From NCBI GenBank assembly GCA_024642665.1, contig JAHEAR010000016.1:36567-82802 (forward strand): a DNA stretch of 46,236 nucleotides. Direction: 5' to 3'. The stretch comes from Bacteroidota bacterium (lineage in GTDB: Bacteria; Bacteroidota; Bacteroidia; Chitinophagales; Saprospiraceae). A program made the translations under genes and the position numbers. How positions within the stretch are numbered: position 1 is the first letter of the stretch; each line of letters begins with the position of its first letter. The notes beneath the pieces are model-generated. The model ran no database searches. It was not told the DNA's origin and was given only the letters and a program-made list of their open reading frames with translations. Of the stretch, positions 16,939-26,945 are shown one piece after another.

Positions 16939-17262
16939 ATCACGGTCAACCGACTGGCAAGTGTTTTTAAATCGTCTGTCCTGCGAAAATAACCAAATTG
17001 CGTTTAAATTTTGTGATATATAGTGCTGATATTAAATCATTTACGTTTTTTCATAGGATTGCCTTTCGATTCCAGAAGAGGATTTTGGAATCATGGATAT
17101 CTCTTCAGGATGGAGTCATTTTATTATCTGATTCAAAAAACTACCCCCGATTAAATGGCGCCCAAAATATCATCACGCGGATTTAGTTTTTATCATTAGT
17201 TTTATATTTCATGGTTTCAACCAAGAAACTATTGAACACACTGTTTTTCAAAAACTATATGA
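16939..17262. other. 324-bp divergent intergenic region
   Basis: This gap separates the cyclase start (minus) from the M4 protease start (plus) and should hold both promoters. A small hairpin, GATTCCA (17068-17074) pairing with TGGAATC (17086-17092), is the only structure I see. A 62-codon plus frame at 16998-17186 has no protein-like pattern. No clear TAnnTTTG box is found close to either start. Confidence 0.4.
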
Positions 17263-20064
17263 ATGAAAAAAACTTTACTTCTGCTCTGTCTGCCGTTTTT
17301 TGTGATGACTGTTTGCGCTCAATCGAAGGAGCTATCACAAATCGCAGACCTTACTCATGAAGGTCATTGGATGAAAATGAAAAAAGATGCCAATGTGCAT
17401 CCCGAAACATTTTTTGAAGCATACAAAACTTCATTTGGACTTGCTCAGGATGATGAGATGATATTGACGAAAGCATCGAATGATGTCTATGGGTATAGCC
17501 ATTATCGCTACCAACAATATTACAAAGGCTATCCTGTCGAAGGAGCAGAATACATTCTTCATGCAGAGGATGGCAGGGTGCAAAATGGTAATGGTCAACT
17601 TATCCGAGACATTCATCTATCTGCAAATGCAAGCATCAATGCCAATGAGGCTATCAAAGCAGCTCAACAGCACATGGGTGCAGATCGATACTATTGGGAA
17701 ATGCCTGAAATGGAGGCGCGTATCAAAAGTATCCGCAAAGATCCAAATGCCACTTTTTATCCTGCTCCCGATTTAGTGATTGCTGACCCTTCGTTCGAGA
17801 ATGACGGGAGTGCGTATACACTGGCCTGGAAAATTGACCTGTTTGCAGATGGCAGACAAGGCCGAAAAATTATTTATATCGATGCGACCACCGGAGATTT
17901 TCTGTTTGAATTGTCAGGTTGTCAGGAAGAATCTGCTGTAGGCACTGCAGAAACCCGGTACCATGGAACACAAACCATTGTGACCGACTCGGTATCCCCA
18001 ATGGAATTTAATTTATTGGACGCCACCAGAGGTGGTGGCATCATAACCTATGATTTAAATAAAAACGAAGATGAAACCCTTGCCGAGCATTTTGTAGATG
18101 ATGACAATTACTGGAATAATGCCAATGCGGATTTTGATGATGCTGCGACAGATGTTCATTGGGGTATGGAGATGACCTATGATTACTATCTGCAAAATCA
18201 TGGAAGAGACAGTTATGATGATAAGGGTTCAGCCATCATCAGTTATGTACACTATGACACTCTTTGGGCCAATGCGCGATGGGCCGGTATGTGGGCTCAG
18301 TTTGGCGATGGAAACAACAATCCTTTTACCTCGATAGATGTCGTGAGTCATGAACTGACCCATGGTGTGACAGGCAATTCTGCCGGTCTGATTTATCGAA
18401 ATGAGTCCGGCGCTTTAAATGAATCGTTCAGTGATATTTTTGGTACCTCCGTGGAGTTCTTTGCATTGCAGGAATCAGCGGATTGGATCATTGGAAAAGC
18501 AAACTTTATCCTAAGAAATATGGCCAACCCTAATGCGTATGGTCAACCCGATACATATTTAGGCAATATGTGGTATACCGGTTCCGGGGACAACGGTGGT
18601 GTGCATTATAACAGTGGTGTTCAAAATTTCTGGTTCTATTTGCTGTCAAATGGTGGACAAGGAATCAACGATAAGGGTAATGCATATCAGGTGGACTCTC
18701 TGGGAATGGAAAAGGCGGCGGCTATCGCCTATCGAAACCTGAACTATTATCTGACATCCGGATCAAAATATCTCGATGCCCGTTTAGGATCGATCCAGGC
18801 CGCAGAAGATCTTTATGGAACTTGTTCTCCAGAAGTCAATACGGTAATGAAGGCATGGTATGCTGTTGGTGTAGGTATTGATAGTATCACTCCGGATATC
18901 CAGGCATTAGAAGTTCTCGCACCAATTTCCTCATGCGATATATCCAGCAGTGAGGAGGTGGTTTTTCGATTTAGAAACAATCGTACTGGTTGTGGTCAAT
19001 TCCTTGCCATGGGCGATACGATTAAGTTAGGCTATCAGATTGATAACAACGCACCAATAATTGAAGATTTTATTTTGTCTTCTGATATCAATGGAGGCGA
19101 CACGATTACTTATACCTTTCAAACGCCAATAGACTTGTCCATAGCTGGTGCTTACAACCTTGATGTTTGGGCAAAATATGGTAAGGACATCTACGTTTCG
19201 AATGATGCCATTCTAGACTACCCGGTGACGAAAACCTATCCCATGGAAGATAATGATGCGCTTACTTTTAATTTCAATGCAAGCGCAGATACCTTCTTTA
19301 CTGTCACCAGGAGCCATTCTGAAGCCTACATGTCTTTTCCTGCAGCAAATACAGGTAGCCGTGGTTTTCAATTGAATGGAAAAAATGCCACACCAACCAA
19401 TGTTACCCCTGTAGCATCTGAGGAAGAAAACTTTACGACGAATAAAGAATTTCAATCCAAAGTATGTATGTGTGTTGATGCTACAGACTGGACCAATGTC
19501 CTTCTTGATTTCGATCTTCAGCAAACTTTCGCCTTGTACTATATGGATGTTTTGGGAATAGATTACTCCTATGGGGTTGGCTTACGCGTATTAGTCAACG
19601 GAGAACAGGTAGGGGAACAATTTCATCCTGTGACCAACTCCAGCGATCCTTATTTAATGCATACCATGATCCTTGATGCGTATGCAGGAACAAATTTCGA
19701 GTTGTGTTTTGAGGGAGTACATTTTCTAAAAAAGTTCGATCTTCCGGGAGACCCGGGAGATCAATCCTATCTGGATAATATTAAACTGTCTGATATGTCG
19801 GTGCTTGCTGTAGAACCAACAAACTTAGATCAGGTATCTATTTATCCAAACCCAAGTAATGGAATGATTTATTTGAAAACGAAGGCTACGGAAAAACAGA
19901 CCGTATCCGTTTTGGATAAACTTGGAAGAACATTACGTCAACAGGAATGGTATCCACAAGGGGAACACCTTGCACTTGATCTCTCTGAATTTCCCAATGG
20001 AATGTATACGATCATGCTAAAATCTAACGCCGGTCATACGATCCAACAAGTGGTGTTGGAATAA
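17263..20064 (+). CDS. Thermolysin-family (M4) metalloprotease with T9SS sorting domain
   Basis: This 933-residue preproprotein has a signal peptide (1-19), an FTP/PepSY-like propeptide (about 30-215) and an M4 catalytic domain (about 230-540). HELTH at 363-367 supplies two zinc ligands (H363, H367) and the catalytic E364. E387 in GALNESFSD is the third zinc ligand, exactly 24 residues after H363 as in thermolysin. GGVHYNSG carries the counterpart of the thermolysin active-site histidine 231. After it come beta-rich regions (about 545-660 and a jelly-roll-like 665-845), then a type A T9SS domain (IYPNPSNGMIYLK...LGRTLRQ...FPNGMYTIML). All catalytic residues are intact, so it should be an active secreted protease, self-processed and cell-attached or released by T9SS. 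Confidence 0.96.
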   Translation: MKKTLLLLCLPFFVMTVCAQSKELSQIADLTHEGHWMKMKKDANVHPETFFEAYKTSFGLAQDDEMILTKASNDVYGYSHYRYQQYYKGYPVEGAEYILHAEDGRVQNGNGQLIRDIHLSANASINANEAIKAAQQHMGADRYYWEMPEMEARIKSIRKDPNATFYPAPDLVIADPSFENDGSAYTLAWKIDLFADGRQGRKIIYIDATTGDFLFELSGCQEESAVGTAETRYHGTQTIVTDSVSPMEFNLLDATRGGGIITYDLNKNEDETLAEHFVDDDNYWNNANADFDDAATDVHWGMEMTYDYYLQNHGRDSYDDKGSAIISYVHYDTLWANARWAGMWAQFGDGNNNPFTSIDVVSHELTHGVTGNSAGLIYRNESGALNESFSDIFGTSVEFFALQESADWIIGKANFILRNMANPNAYGQPDTYLGNMWYTGSGDNGGVHYNSGVQNFWFYLLSNGGQGINDKGNAYQVDSLGMEKAAAIAYRNLNYYLTSGSKYLDARLGSIQAAEDLYGTCSPEVNTVMKAWYAVGVGIDSITPDIQALEVLAPISSCDISSSEEVVFRFRNNRTGCGQFLAMGDTIKLGYQIDNNAPIIEDFILSSDINGGDTITYTFQTPIDLSIAGAYNLDVWAKYGKDIYVSNDAILDYPVTKTYPMEDNDALTFNFNASADTFFTVTRSHSEAYMSFPAANTGSRGFQLNGKNATPTNVTPVASEEENFTTNKEFQSKVCMCVDATDWTNVLLDFDLQQTFALYYMDVLGIDYSYGVGLRVLVNGEQVGEQFHPVTNSSDPYLMHTMILDAYAGTNFELCFEGVHFLKKFDLPGDPGDQSYLDNIKLSDMSVLAVEPTNLDQVSIYPNPSNGMIYLKTKATEKQTVSVLDKLGRTLRQQEWYPQGEHLALDLSEFPNGMYTIMLKSNAGHTIQQVVLE

Positions 20065-20120
20065 ACCACCGCACATTATAAATCTGTGCTTTTGGTAGCC
20101 TGGTCAGTTAATATAAATGA

Positions 20121-21158
20121 ATGAAAGAAAACAAATCACTCTATACGGGTTTAATAGTGGGTGCTATAGTGGCTGGAGCATTGGTGTATTTTTTCATGCA
20201 AAATAAATCAGATCAGCAGGCTATACATCATCAGCAACAATATGAAAAACAATATGCAGAATTAATCGATTCCGTCCGACAACATGGGCTTGTCAACCTG
20301 ATGGCTTCGCTAATGGATAAGGTGGAGAAAGAGTTAGACCTGAGCAGCAACCGCACCTTAAGTGACGGAACCATAAAGCAACTCAGTGCTTTGAGTGATG
20401 GATTCAGACCTTATGCGATCCTTAAAGGAGATCAATTATCCCCTGATCAACTAAGTCCTGAAAGAGGACATTTGCTTTTAATACTGCTGGGCATGCAGAT
20501 GGACTCAACGACCTGGCTGAAAATTAAAACTTCGGTGACGTTTGATTATGCGGATTTAAAAGGAGTTGATATGCAAGAAGCTGATTTAAGCCAAGCCAAT
20601 CTTTCGTATGCTGATTTTACAGATGCCACGCTGATGGGAATAAAGCTTGAACAGGCCAATCTTCGCTCGACAAATTTTTTCGGAGCAAATTTATCAGGGA
20701 CTGATTTATACAAAAGCAATTTAACAACCGCCAATCTCAGCTGGACTAACTTGAAAGAAGCAGACTTAAGAGAATCCGTACTTAATGGTGCGAAGCTTAA
20801 TTCCGCAAACATTAGACATGCCAACCTAACAAAAGCAATAGCCCAAAGAGTCATTATGAATGATGCTTTTTTAGATCACACCATGCTTGATGAAATTGAT
20901 TTGCTGGAAGCCAGTCTTGATGGGGTTCACTGTAACCAAACTAGTTTCAAAAATGCCTTTTTGGTATTAACTACTTTCAATGCATCAAACCTATCCGACG
21001 CATATCTGGATTCATCAATCGTTAAAAACGATGAATGGTTTTTGAAGGTTAAGAAATGGAATGTCCCTGAGATTGAAGTGCTTCAAGCCAGGTATGCCGT
21101 GATTAAAGAAACTAAAGAAGGCAGAACAATATTTCGTCTGCTTAAATCATCAGAGTAG
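20121..21158 (+). CDS. Membrane-anchored pentapeptide-repeat protein
   Basis: This 345-residue protein has one N-terminal membrane helix (about 8-26, LIVGAIVAGALVYFFM), so the body is probably periplasmic, or cytoplasmic if the anchor is reversed. A helical linker follows, then about 25 pentapeptide repeats (residues 143-295) of the A(D/N)Lxx type, such as ADLSQANLSYADFTDATL. These fold into a right-handed quadrilateral beta-helix. Some pentapeptide proteins mimic DNA and protect gyrase, but a membrane anchor argues against that here and a scaffold role is more likely. It starts 56 bp after the protease gene and could be co-transcribed. It converges with the last gene of the polysaccharide locus, leaving only 2 bp between stops. 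Confidence 0.9.
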   Translation: MKENKSLYTGLIVGAIVAGALVYFFMQNKSDQQAIHHQQQYEKQYAELIDSVRQHGLVNLMASLMDKVEKELDLSSNRTLSDGTIKQLSALSDGFRPYAILKGDQLSPDQLSPERGHLLLILLGMQMDSTTWLKIKTSVTFDYADLKGVDMQEADLSQANLSYADFTDATLMGIKLEQANLRSTNFFGANLSGTDLYKSNLTTANLSWTNLKEADLRESVLNGAKLNSANIRHANLTKAIAQRVIMNDAFLDHTMLDEIDLLEASLDGVHCNQTSFKNAFLVLTTFNASNLSDAYLDSSIVKNDEWFLKVKKWNVPEIEVLQARYAVIKETKEGRTIFRLLKSSE

Positions 21159-21160
21159 TC

Positions 21161-22111
21161 TTACAACACGGACTTGTCTTTATAGTATTTATTTACCAAT
21201 TCAATTACCTCCTCCTTGACAATATTAATTTTATTTGAAAATCGAATAACCAATTCATCTGTTTCCAGAAAGGGAATAAAGTTGATGTGGAACACCTTAC
21301 TGTAATAATTCTGGGTATCATTCAGATAATCTGCTAAAAGTTCCGGCGTCCAAATGGTATTTGATCGTATTTGATATTTTGCTTTAAGTCGTTTACCCAA
21401 TGCTTGTCCGCATTCATTATTGATCATATCAACATAATTGTCCGTTGGACCATTGTCCACATCGCTTCGTTGGGCATCAGTAAAATGGCCACTGATCAAT
21501 TCGGGCATCGTCTCTCGCTCATGCACATCCGAAATGTAATCAGCCATCCTTTCTGAGAATATAGTCGTGATCAGTGCCTGCGCGGTGACATGATTAAATG
21601 TATTTAAAAATCCTTTTTCTGACAATTCCTTTTCCGAAAGCTCAAGCTGATCCTCTTCTCTGATTTGTCTCACCGTTTGCTCTGCCAGGTCATAAAAAGC
21701 CACATCGCCTTCTCCAAACATCAGATGCCTTCTTCGGCCGAGAATTTCAATGCTTATGATATCGGCCTTGTGAATGACGACATAAGGTGTGCGCATCCCA
21801 AGTTTTGCACGATCCCAAAAATTTCCATCTCTCGCCTTCGTAAAATCGCCTTCCTGAACACCGGCTGCCAGCACACTGACAATCGCCCCTTGTTTGCTTG
21901 AATAGGTCAGCACAACTTTAGACTTGAAATAGTCAATATTGACGATCTCCTGAAATTCATCAAGGCTTGAATAATTTGTTAAAAGCAGCGCGTCAAAATC
22001 ATTAGTAAATTCAGTTGGAGATCGGTTTCCCATAGAAGAGGTTTCCATTTCAGAACATCCAAAAGATGAAGTGAAAAATATAAGCAGCAGGTATATCCTC
22101 AACTCGGTCAT
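21161..22111 (-). CDS. Lipoprotein of unknown function, last gene of the polysaccharide locus
   Basis: With the ATG at 22111 the protein starts MTELRIYLLLIFFTSSFGC, a lipoprotein signal with the lipidated cysteine at position 19. A longer frame up to 22204 would put 31 basic residues in front and overlap the GH28 gene, so it is rejected. The mature part (about 298 residues) is mixed alpha/beta; I recognise no family. It contains a strand-rich segment (SKVVLTYSSKQGAIVSVLAAGVQ, HKADIISIEILG) followed by helices. A stop-to-start gap of 10 bp after the GH28 gene shows it belongs to the same operon. By position it may be an accessory surface protein, but no function can be given. Confidence 0.7.
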   Translation of the reverse strand: MTELRIYLLLIFFTSSFGCSEMETSSMGNRSPTEFTNDFDALLLTNYSSLDEFQEIVNIDYFKSKVVLTYSSKQGAIVSVLAAGVQEGDFTKARDGNFWDRAKLGMRTPYVVIHKADIISIEILGRRRHLMFGEGDVAFYDLAEQTVRQIREEDQLELSEKELSEKGFLNTFNHVTAQALITTIFSERMADYISDVHERETMPELISGHFTDAQRSDVDNGPTDNYVDMINNECGQALGKRLKAKYQIRSNTIWTPELLADYLNDTQNYYSKVFHINFIPFLETDELVIRFSNKINIVKEEVIELVNKYYKDKSVL

Positions 22112-22121
22112 TAACTTTTTA

Positions 22122-23612
22122 TCATTGTGTCCATATAGGAAGATCATTATCCTTTTTGACCTCTTTTGTTTGATGTAAAACAATCTTCTTTTCCTTAGGG
22201 TCACCGGAGATCTCTATAGATTCGAGCGTAAGGTTTCGGACATCATCAAAGACAAATGCAGGACGATAATCCGGAGCGTCAATACTGATTTTAATATTTC
22301 GCATCGTCAGTCCATCCATGTGCCGTACATAAAATCCCCAGGCAGGCAATTCGCCAAACATTGAAAACTCCGGATAGAAAGCTGCTTTCTCCGGAATATC
22401 CTCTAACCTGGTGAGCGCCCTATAGGCGAGGCCTGAATTTCCCCTGCCGGGATAATGAATTTCAATATTCTCCAAAAGTACTTTCTCTACCTGATGCCCC
22501 GGCAAACCGGTAATGGAAGATGGAAATGTATTGTGGAAAAAAGGAAGTGATGGTCCGCGTATTTCATAAGCATAATCCGGACGTTCAAAAGCTACATCGA
22601 TTTTAAAATTTCGCAAGACGACGTTTCGCAATATCCCAGGCTCTCCGGTTCGCTGCCCCAAACGAATAAAAATAGCATTGCCCGTATTTGTTGCTTCCAC
22701 ATTTTCAATGACTACATTTTCCAGAATCCCACCATCCACACATTCCAATGCTACTGCCGAACGATAGGTATCATACACCTTGATGTTGTTGACATGGACA
22801 TTTGTAAAACCCCCATGAGATACCGTTCCAAATTTTATCGCACTGGCACTCGAACGAACGGTACAATTGGCAATGTAAATACTGTCACAAATAAACTTCG
22901 GAGAATGTGACTTCAGACAGATGCCGTCATCAGCGGAGTTCACAAAGCAATTGGTGATGCGTACTTTTTTACAATCTGAAATATCTATACCATCATTATT
23001 CCAATAAGCATCACTGATAGTACGCACACTGTCAATGACGATGCTTTGACATTGATCATACGTCGCTACCCAACATGCAGCATTTTTTAAGGTTACATTT
23101 TTTATGACAATATCCTTAACGTCAACAAACTCAATTAACTGCGGGCGCAGATAATATTTAGGTCGCCTTTCGACAAAATTATAATCGGCACTATCGATTT
23201 GCCCGGCATAGAACAAACTGTCAATATGCAAGGCAAGCGCTCTGCCCTGTCCATCAATTTCACCATCTCCTGTAATGGATATGTGGTTTGCACCATCCGC
23301 CATCACCAAACCCTTCCATCGGTTTAATTTGATGTAATGAGAAGGATCCGTACTTCCTAATAAGACAGCCCCTTTCAACAAATGCAATTCAACATCTGAT
23401 TTTAAAACAATACTACCCGATAGAAAACGCCCCGGAGGTACAATCACACGACCACCCCCCTGTTCGTGAACCGCATCAATAGTGTGTTGGATCGACATGG
23501 TATTTAATGTCTCTCCATCGGAAAGTGCTCCATAATCAACAATATTATGATCCTGCGAAAGCAAGGCCACCTGAAAAGAAACGATGATGCTTATGAAAAA
23601 TAAAAATCGCAT
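22122..23612 (-). CDS. GH28-family (polygalacturonase-like) glycoside hydrolase
   Basis: This 496-residue protein has a signal peptide (1-19) and a right-handed beta-helix beginning VDYGALSDGETLNT, the usual start of GH28/pectate-lyase-like folds. The GH28 aspartate triad is present: D207 in WNNDGIDI and D228/D229 in SADDGICLKS. H266 in VSHGG takes the place of the GHG histidine. The usual RIK substrate motif is not obvious, so it may act on something other than plain homogalacturonan, for example rhamnogalacturonan or a xylogalacturonan-like chain, perhaps in exo mode. No T9SS tail is present, so it is likely periplasmic. It follows the GH106-like gene by 26 bp in the same operon. Confidence 0.9.
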   Translation of the reverse strand: MRFLFFISIIVSFQVALLSQDHNIVDYGALSDGETLNTMSIQHTIDAVHEQGGGRVIVPPGRFLSGSIVLKSDVELHLLKGAVLLGSTDPSHYIKLNRWKGLVMADGANHISITGDGEIDGQGRALALHIDSLFYAGQIDSADYNFVERRPKYYLRPQLIEFVDVKDIVIKNVTLKNAACWVATYDQCQSIVIDSVRTISDAYWNNDGIDISDCKKVRITNCFVNSADDGICLKSHSPKFICDSIYIANCTVRSSASAIKFGTVSHGGFTNVHVNNIKVYDTYRSAVALECVDGGILENVVIENVEATNTGNAIFIRLGQRTGEPGILRNVVLRNFKIDVAFERPDYAYEIRGPSLPFFHNTFPSSITGLPGHQVEKVLLENIEIHYPGRGNSGLAYRALTRLEDIPEKAAFYPEFSMFGELPAWGFYVRHMDGLTMRNIKISIDAPDYRPAFVFDDVRNLTLESIEISGDPKEKKIVLHQTKEVKKDNDLPIWTQ

Positions 23613-23637
23613 AGTCTATGTCCGATACTTTATAAAT

Positions 23638-25650
23638 CTAAAAATACATTCTTTGAGTTTCACGAGGCCGTATCTCCGGTGTCTTAGGCATAAAAGCGAT
23701 ATCCACAAAATCGACTTTTCCTTGTGGAGAAATCTTTATCATCACTGATTGGTAAGGTTCAAAAGCAATCGTTTGTTGTATGTTGTTTCCACCTATTACA
23801 AAAGTCAGGTGGCAGTAACTTGTTGTATCCATAAAAGACTGACCACCATACACCGGATAAGCGAGGTCTTTCACAGCCCATTGCGCCAGAAATATATAAT
23901 ATATTCCATCGGATGTCACTCTGCACCAGTATTCAGGAATACTATCACCACTAATCAACGGTCGATGGTCTATGACTTTCTCAAATTCAGTGGATACATT
24001 CGGCAAGCCAGAGAGTTGAGTCAACATAACCTGATAGTCTTTTGACTTCATTTTTCCAGGTTGCTTTACCGGTCCTTTGAGGCATATCGGTAAACCTTTC
24101 TTTGCCAGTTCGAGCACGCGTGATAAGGCGCTGATGTCCATATAATCAACATCGATATACAGTGTGCTGAAGGCTGCATCACCTATGGTAAGTTTCCCAT
24201 TTTCAAAAGTCGCTTTTTCTAAAAAATACCGATTGATCCATAGGGGATGATATCCCTCCAGTTCTTTTGGTGGATATATATAGCGCATTTCATACGCGCC
24301 CCAAACCCAAACTCTTTGCCGTTCCGGTGGGTAAGCCCCCTGCATGACCCCATCTTCATAAGGGATATACATCGCCACATCCGTATACGTCTTTCCCTTT
24401 TGCATGAGCCCGGACACTTTTTCCATATATGCATTAAAGGCAGGTAACTCAGGTGTCAAACTTCCACCCGGCCCAATGTAGGTCGTTGCAAAAAAATCTA
24501 TGGTATCTGAACCTTGTGGATTGTATGGCATACCATGATAAAAATGTTGATTGACCCCTTTAGCAAACAAAGCATCCGCCACCATTTTCAAATCAGCTGT
24601 CTGTTCCTGCCTTAAATACGTTGCCGGAAATCCATACATACACGTAAATGTTTCACTGGACACCATCCTTTTTGACGCGAGGCAGGCGGCCGAACTCACG
24701 ATCAAGGAATAGTTCGGATTGTTGAGCATCGCCTCTGTTTCCGGAATATCAACAAGCGAGTATGTCGTCATCACATCTGTGGGCGCTGCAAGACATTGAA
24801 CTCTTGACCAGGCACCCATCTCCTTACACTTCTTCACATATGGTTTGTAGAATCCATTCGTCACATAATCATCGAGGAGAAGCATATAGTCATACCGCAC
24901 ATCCGGAAATGAATCTATGCCTCGTTCCATAAACGGAATAATATCATAGCCAAAACGATTTTGGAATTGCGCTTCAAAACCATCCGTCCAGATTTTGTTA
25001 GTAGCATTTAGTTTGATTTCCCATGAGTCTGTAAAGAGCGCGGATTTTGAGCCCTTCAATGCTTCCGTTAACGCCTTACTTACAGGTTCTGCAAACTGCA
25101 GAAAAGCATTACTATCCAGATGATTGATGACCCATTGCGTATCCGGATAAGTCCAGGCAAACGTTAGTAGTTGTTTAAAAGAAGTATCACCATATATTTT
25201 TGTGGTATGCTCGCGGCTGATATTACTCCCTGCTACCGGCCACGCACTTCCAAACGTAAAATCACATGCCAGTCCAATCGAGTCAGCATATTGTTTTGTA
25301 TAAGCAACGATGGATGACCAGTCTTGACTAAGCCATTTCTGTGCCGTAGTATCCTTTGGATAATGTCGGTTGTAGCTACGGGCATACATGTCCTTATAAC
25401 GGTACAGCGGATACACCCAGGCAATTTCCACGCCGCCAAAATTATTTTCTTTGGCCCAGTCTAATTGCGATTTGATATCTGTTTTTTTTATTTCAGTAGC
25501 AAACCACCACCAGCGGGTGCAGGGTTTGGAGGTAGGGTAAAAGGAAATGGTTTGCTCTGCTGCAGGTGGTGCTGACGAATCGCTTGCACAACCCCAAAGG
25601 CATGTGAATGCAATAAATCCTGCCATACCCATCCATGTAGAAATATTCAT
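23638..25650 (-). CDS. GH106-like (alpha-L-rhamnosidase family) lipoprotein
   Basis: This protein of about 670 residues starts at the ATG at 25650 (MNISTWMGMAGFIAFTCLWGC), with a lipobox cysteine near residue 21; a TTG 18 bp upstream was not used. N-terminal marks of the GH106 family are a TRWWWF start, FGGVEI, and WSSIVAYTKQYADSIGLACDFTFGSAWPVAG. Further on are DSWE (about 212-215), FQNRFGYDIIPF, and SSAACLASKRMVSSETFTCMYGF, also typical. Family members are commonly 850-1,100 residues and remove alpha-L-rhamnose from rhamnogalacturonan and glycosides. This one is clearly shorter and appears to lack the usual C-terminal beta-sandwich domains. It could be a minimal or diverged member with altered specificity. 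Its neighbour GH28 supports a pectic substrate. Confidence 0.75.
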   Translation of the reverse strand: MNISTWMGMAGFIAFTCLWGCASDSSAPPAAEQTISFYPTSKPCTRWWWFATEIKKTDIKSQLDWAKENNFGGVEIAWVYPLYRYKDMYARSYNRHYPKDTTAQKWLSQDWSSIVAYTKQYADSIGLACDFTFGSAWPVAGSNISREHTTKIYGDTSFKQLLTFAWTYPDTQWVINHLDSNAFLQFAEPVSKALTEALKGSKSALFTDSWEIKLNATNKIWTDGFEAQFQNRFGYDIIPFMERGIDSFPDVRYDYMLLLDDYVTNGFYKPYVKKCKEMGAWSRVQCLAAPTDVMTTYSLVDIPETEAMLNNPNYSLIVSSAACLASKRMVSSETFTCMYGFPATYLRQEQTADLKMVADALFAKGVNQHFYHGMPYNPQGSDTIDFFATTYIGPGGSLTPELPAFNAYMEKVSGLMQKGKTYTDVAMYIPYEDGVMQGAYPPERQRVWVWGAYEMRYIYPPKELEGYHPLWINRYFLEKATFENGKLTIGDAAFSTLYIDVDYMDISALSRVLELAKKGLPICLKGPVKQPGKMKSKDYQVMLTQLSGLPNVSTEFEKVIDHRPLISGDSIPEYWCRVTSDGIYYIFLAQWAVKDLAYPVYGGQSFMDTTSYCHLTFVIGGNNIQQTIAFEPYQSVMIKISPQGKVDFVDIAFMPKTPEIRPRETQRMYF

Positions 25651-25824
25651 CTGTCGAAAGGTAAGCAATTCAAAAGTCTAAAAAACTGAATCTAAATAGA
25701 TAATTCAAAGAAAACCATTCCATTGAAAAAAACCAAAGTCCAGAAAATAATTGGGAGAGGCTTCGATCCAAACCTATTTATGCCAGTCTTTTGAATACAA
25801 ATTCTGTTCAATCAGGCATATACC

Positions 25825-26901
25825 TCATTTGACTTTAACAGCTTCTTCTAATGTAAGAATACGTATTAGTTCGTCTGTTACATGAGTTGTACCTGCGCTT
25901 CCTCCGAGGTCCTTTGTCAGTACTTGTCCGGAGGACGTTAACCGCTCTATAGAATTTAACAGGAAAGCACCTGCCTCTTTTTCGCCTAAATGATCCAGCA
26001 TCATGACAATGGTCCAAAAGGTCGCTATAGGATTGGCTATGTTTTTTCCGGCAATATCCGGTGCACTTCCATGAACCGGTTCAAACATGCTTGGAAATTT
26101 TTTTTCAGGATTAATATTAGCTCCCGGTGCAATGCCCATTCCCCCTACTATTGCTGGTCCCAAATCTGACAGAATATCGCCAAACAAGTTACTTGCCACA
26201 ATAACATCAAACCATTCCGGATGCAGCACAAAATGTGCACACAAAATATCAATATGATACTGAGACTGCTTTATATCTGGATATAATGCCCCAATCGATT
26301 GGAACCGCTCATCCCAATACGTCATCGAATGAATAATGCCATTTGATTTTGTCGCACTTGCCACTTCTTGTTTCCTTTGGCTTGCCAATTCAAAAGCATA
26401 TTTCATGACCCTTTCAACACCTTTTTTAGAAAATACACTTTCCTGTATAACATGTTCTCCCGGCATGCCTTTGTCTCTAATGCCTCCCCCCGAGGAATAT
26501 TCTCCTTCACTATTTTCTCGAACAATGATGAAGTCCACTTCGTGGACATTTTTCAAAGGAGACGATATTCCCTTTAAAAGTTTGACGGGCCTGAGATTTA
26601 TATACTGCTCAAAATTTCTGCGTATGGGAATTAATAATCCCCATAATGAAATATGATCTGGTACTCCGGGATATCCAACGGCACCTAATAAAATGCTGTC
26701 GCTATCGCTGAGTCGATCCAGCCCATCTTCCGGCATCATTTTACCGTGCCGTCGGTAGTATTCGCAAGAATAGGCATAGTTGCTAAATGCGAGTTGAAAG
26801 CCAAACTGATGGGATAAAACCTCAAGGACCTTAAGTCCGGCAGGAATAACTTCCTGTCCGATTCCATCTCCGGGAATAACAGCTATATGATAGGAACGCA
26901 T
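25825..26901 (-). CDS. ttuC: Tartrate dehydrogenase/D-malate dehydrogenase (decarboxylating)
   Basis: This 358-residue cytoplasmic enzyme belongs to the isocitrate/isopropylmalate dehydrogenase family (GDGIGQEVIP at the start). The loop HISLWGLLIPIRRNFEQYINLRPVKLL is characteristic of the TtuC/DmlA subgroup, which oxidises tartrate and D-malate with NAD and Mn2+. Metal-binding aspartates lie in SNLFGDILSDLGP (about 235-247), and the RENSEGEYSSGGG loop and EPVHGSAPDIAGKNIANP cofactor region are intact. Length matches the family (about 360). Lying in the middle of a SusCD-type locus together with a DASS transporter, it suggests use of a hydroxydicarboxylate released from, or found with, the polymer. 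The exact acid (D-malate, tartrate or another beta-hydroxyacid) is not certain. A 174-bp gap to the GH106-like gene is the largest in the operon. Confidence 0.85.
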   Translation of the reverse strand: MRSYHIAVIPGDGIGQEVIPAGLKVLEVLSHQFGFQLAFSNYAYSCEYYRRHGKMMPEDGLDRLSDSDSILLGAVGYPGVPDHISLWGLLIPIRRNFEQYINLRPVKLLKGISSPLKNVHEVDFIIVRENSEGEYSSGGGIRDKGMPGEHVIQESVFSKKGVERVMKYAFELASQRKQEVASATKSNGIIHSMTYWDERFQSIGALYPDIKQSQYHIDILCAHFVLHPEWFDVIVASNLFGDILSDLGPAIVGGMGIAPGANINPEKKFPSMFEPVHGSAPDIAGKNIANPIATFWTIVMMLDHLGEKEAGAFLLNSIERLTSSGQVLTKDLGGSAGTTHVTDELIRILTLEEAVKVK

Positions 26902-26945
26902 ACTGTCTATAATTTAATGAAGCTGTCTTAGTGTAATAGCGATGG

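Noticed and set aside
20066-20096. Possible terminator (GCACA...TGTGC then TTTT) after the M4 protease gene
   Set aside because: The stem is only 5 bp with a 9-base loop and the next gene starts shortly after, so I could not support it.
22112-22204. 31-codon upstream extension of the unknown lipoprotein into the GH28 gene
   Set aside because: The inner ATG at 22111 gives a clean lipoprotein signal, and the extension overlaps the preceding coding sequence.
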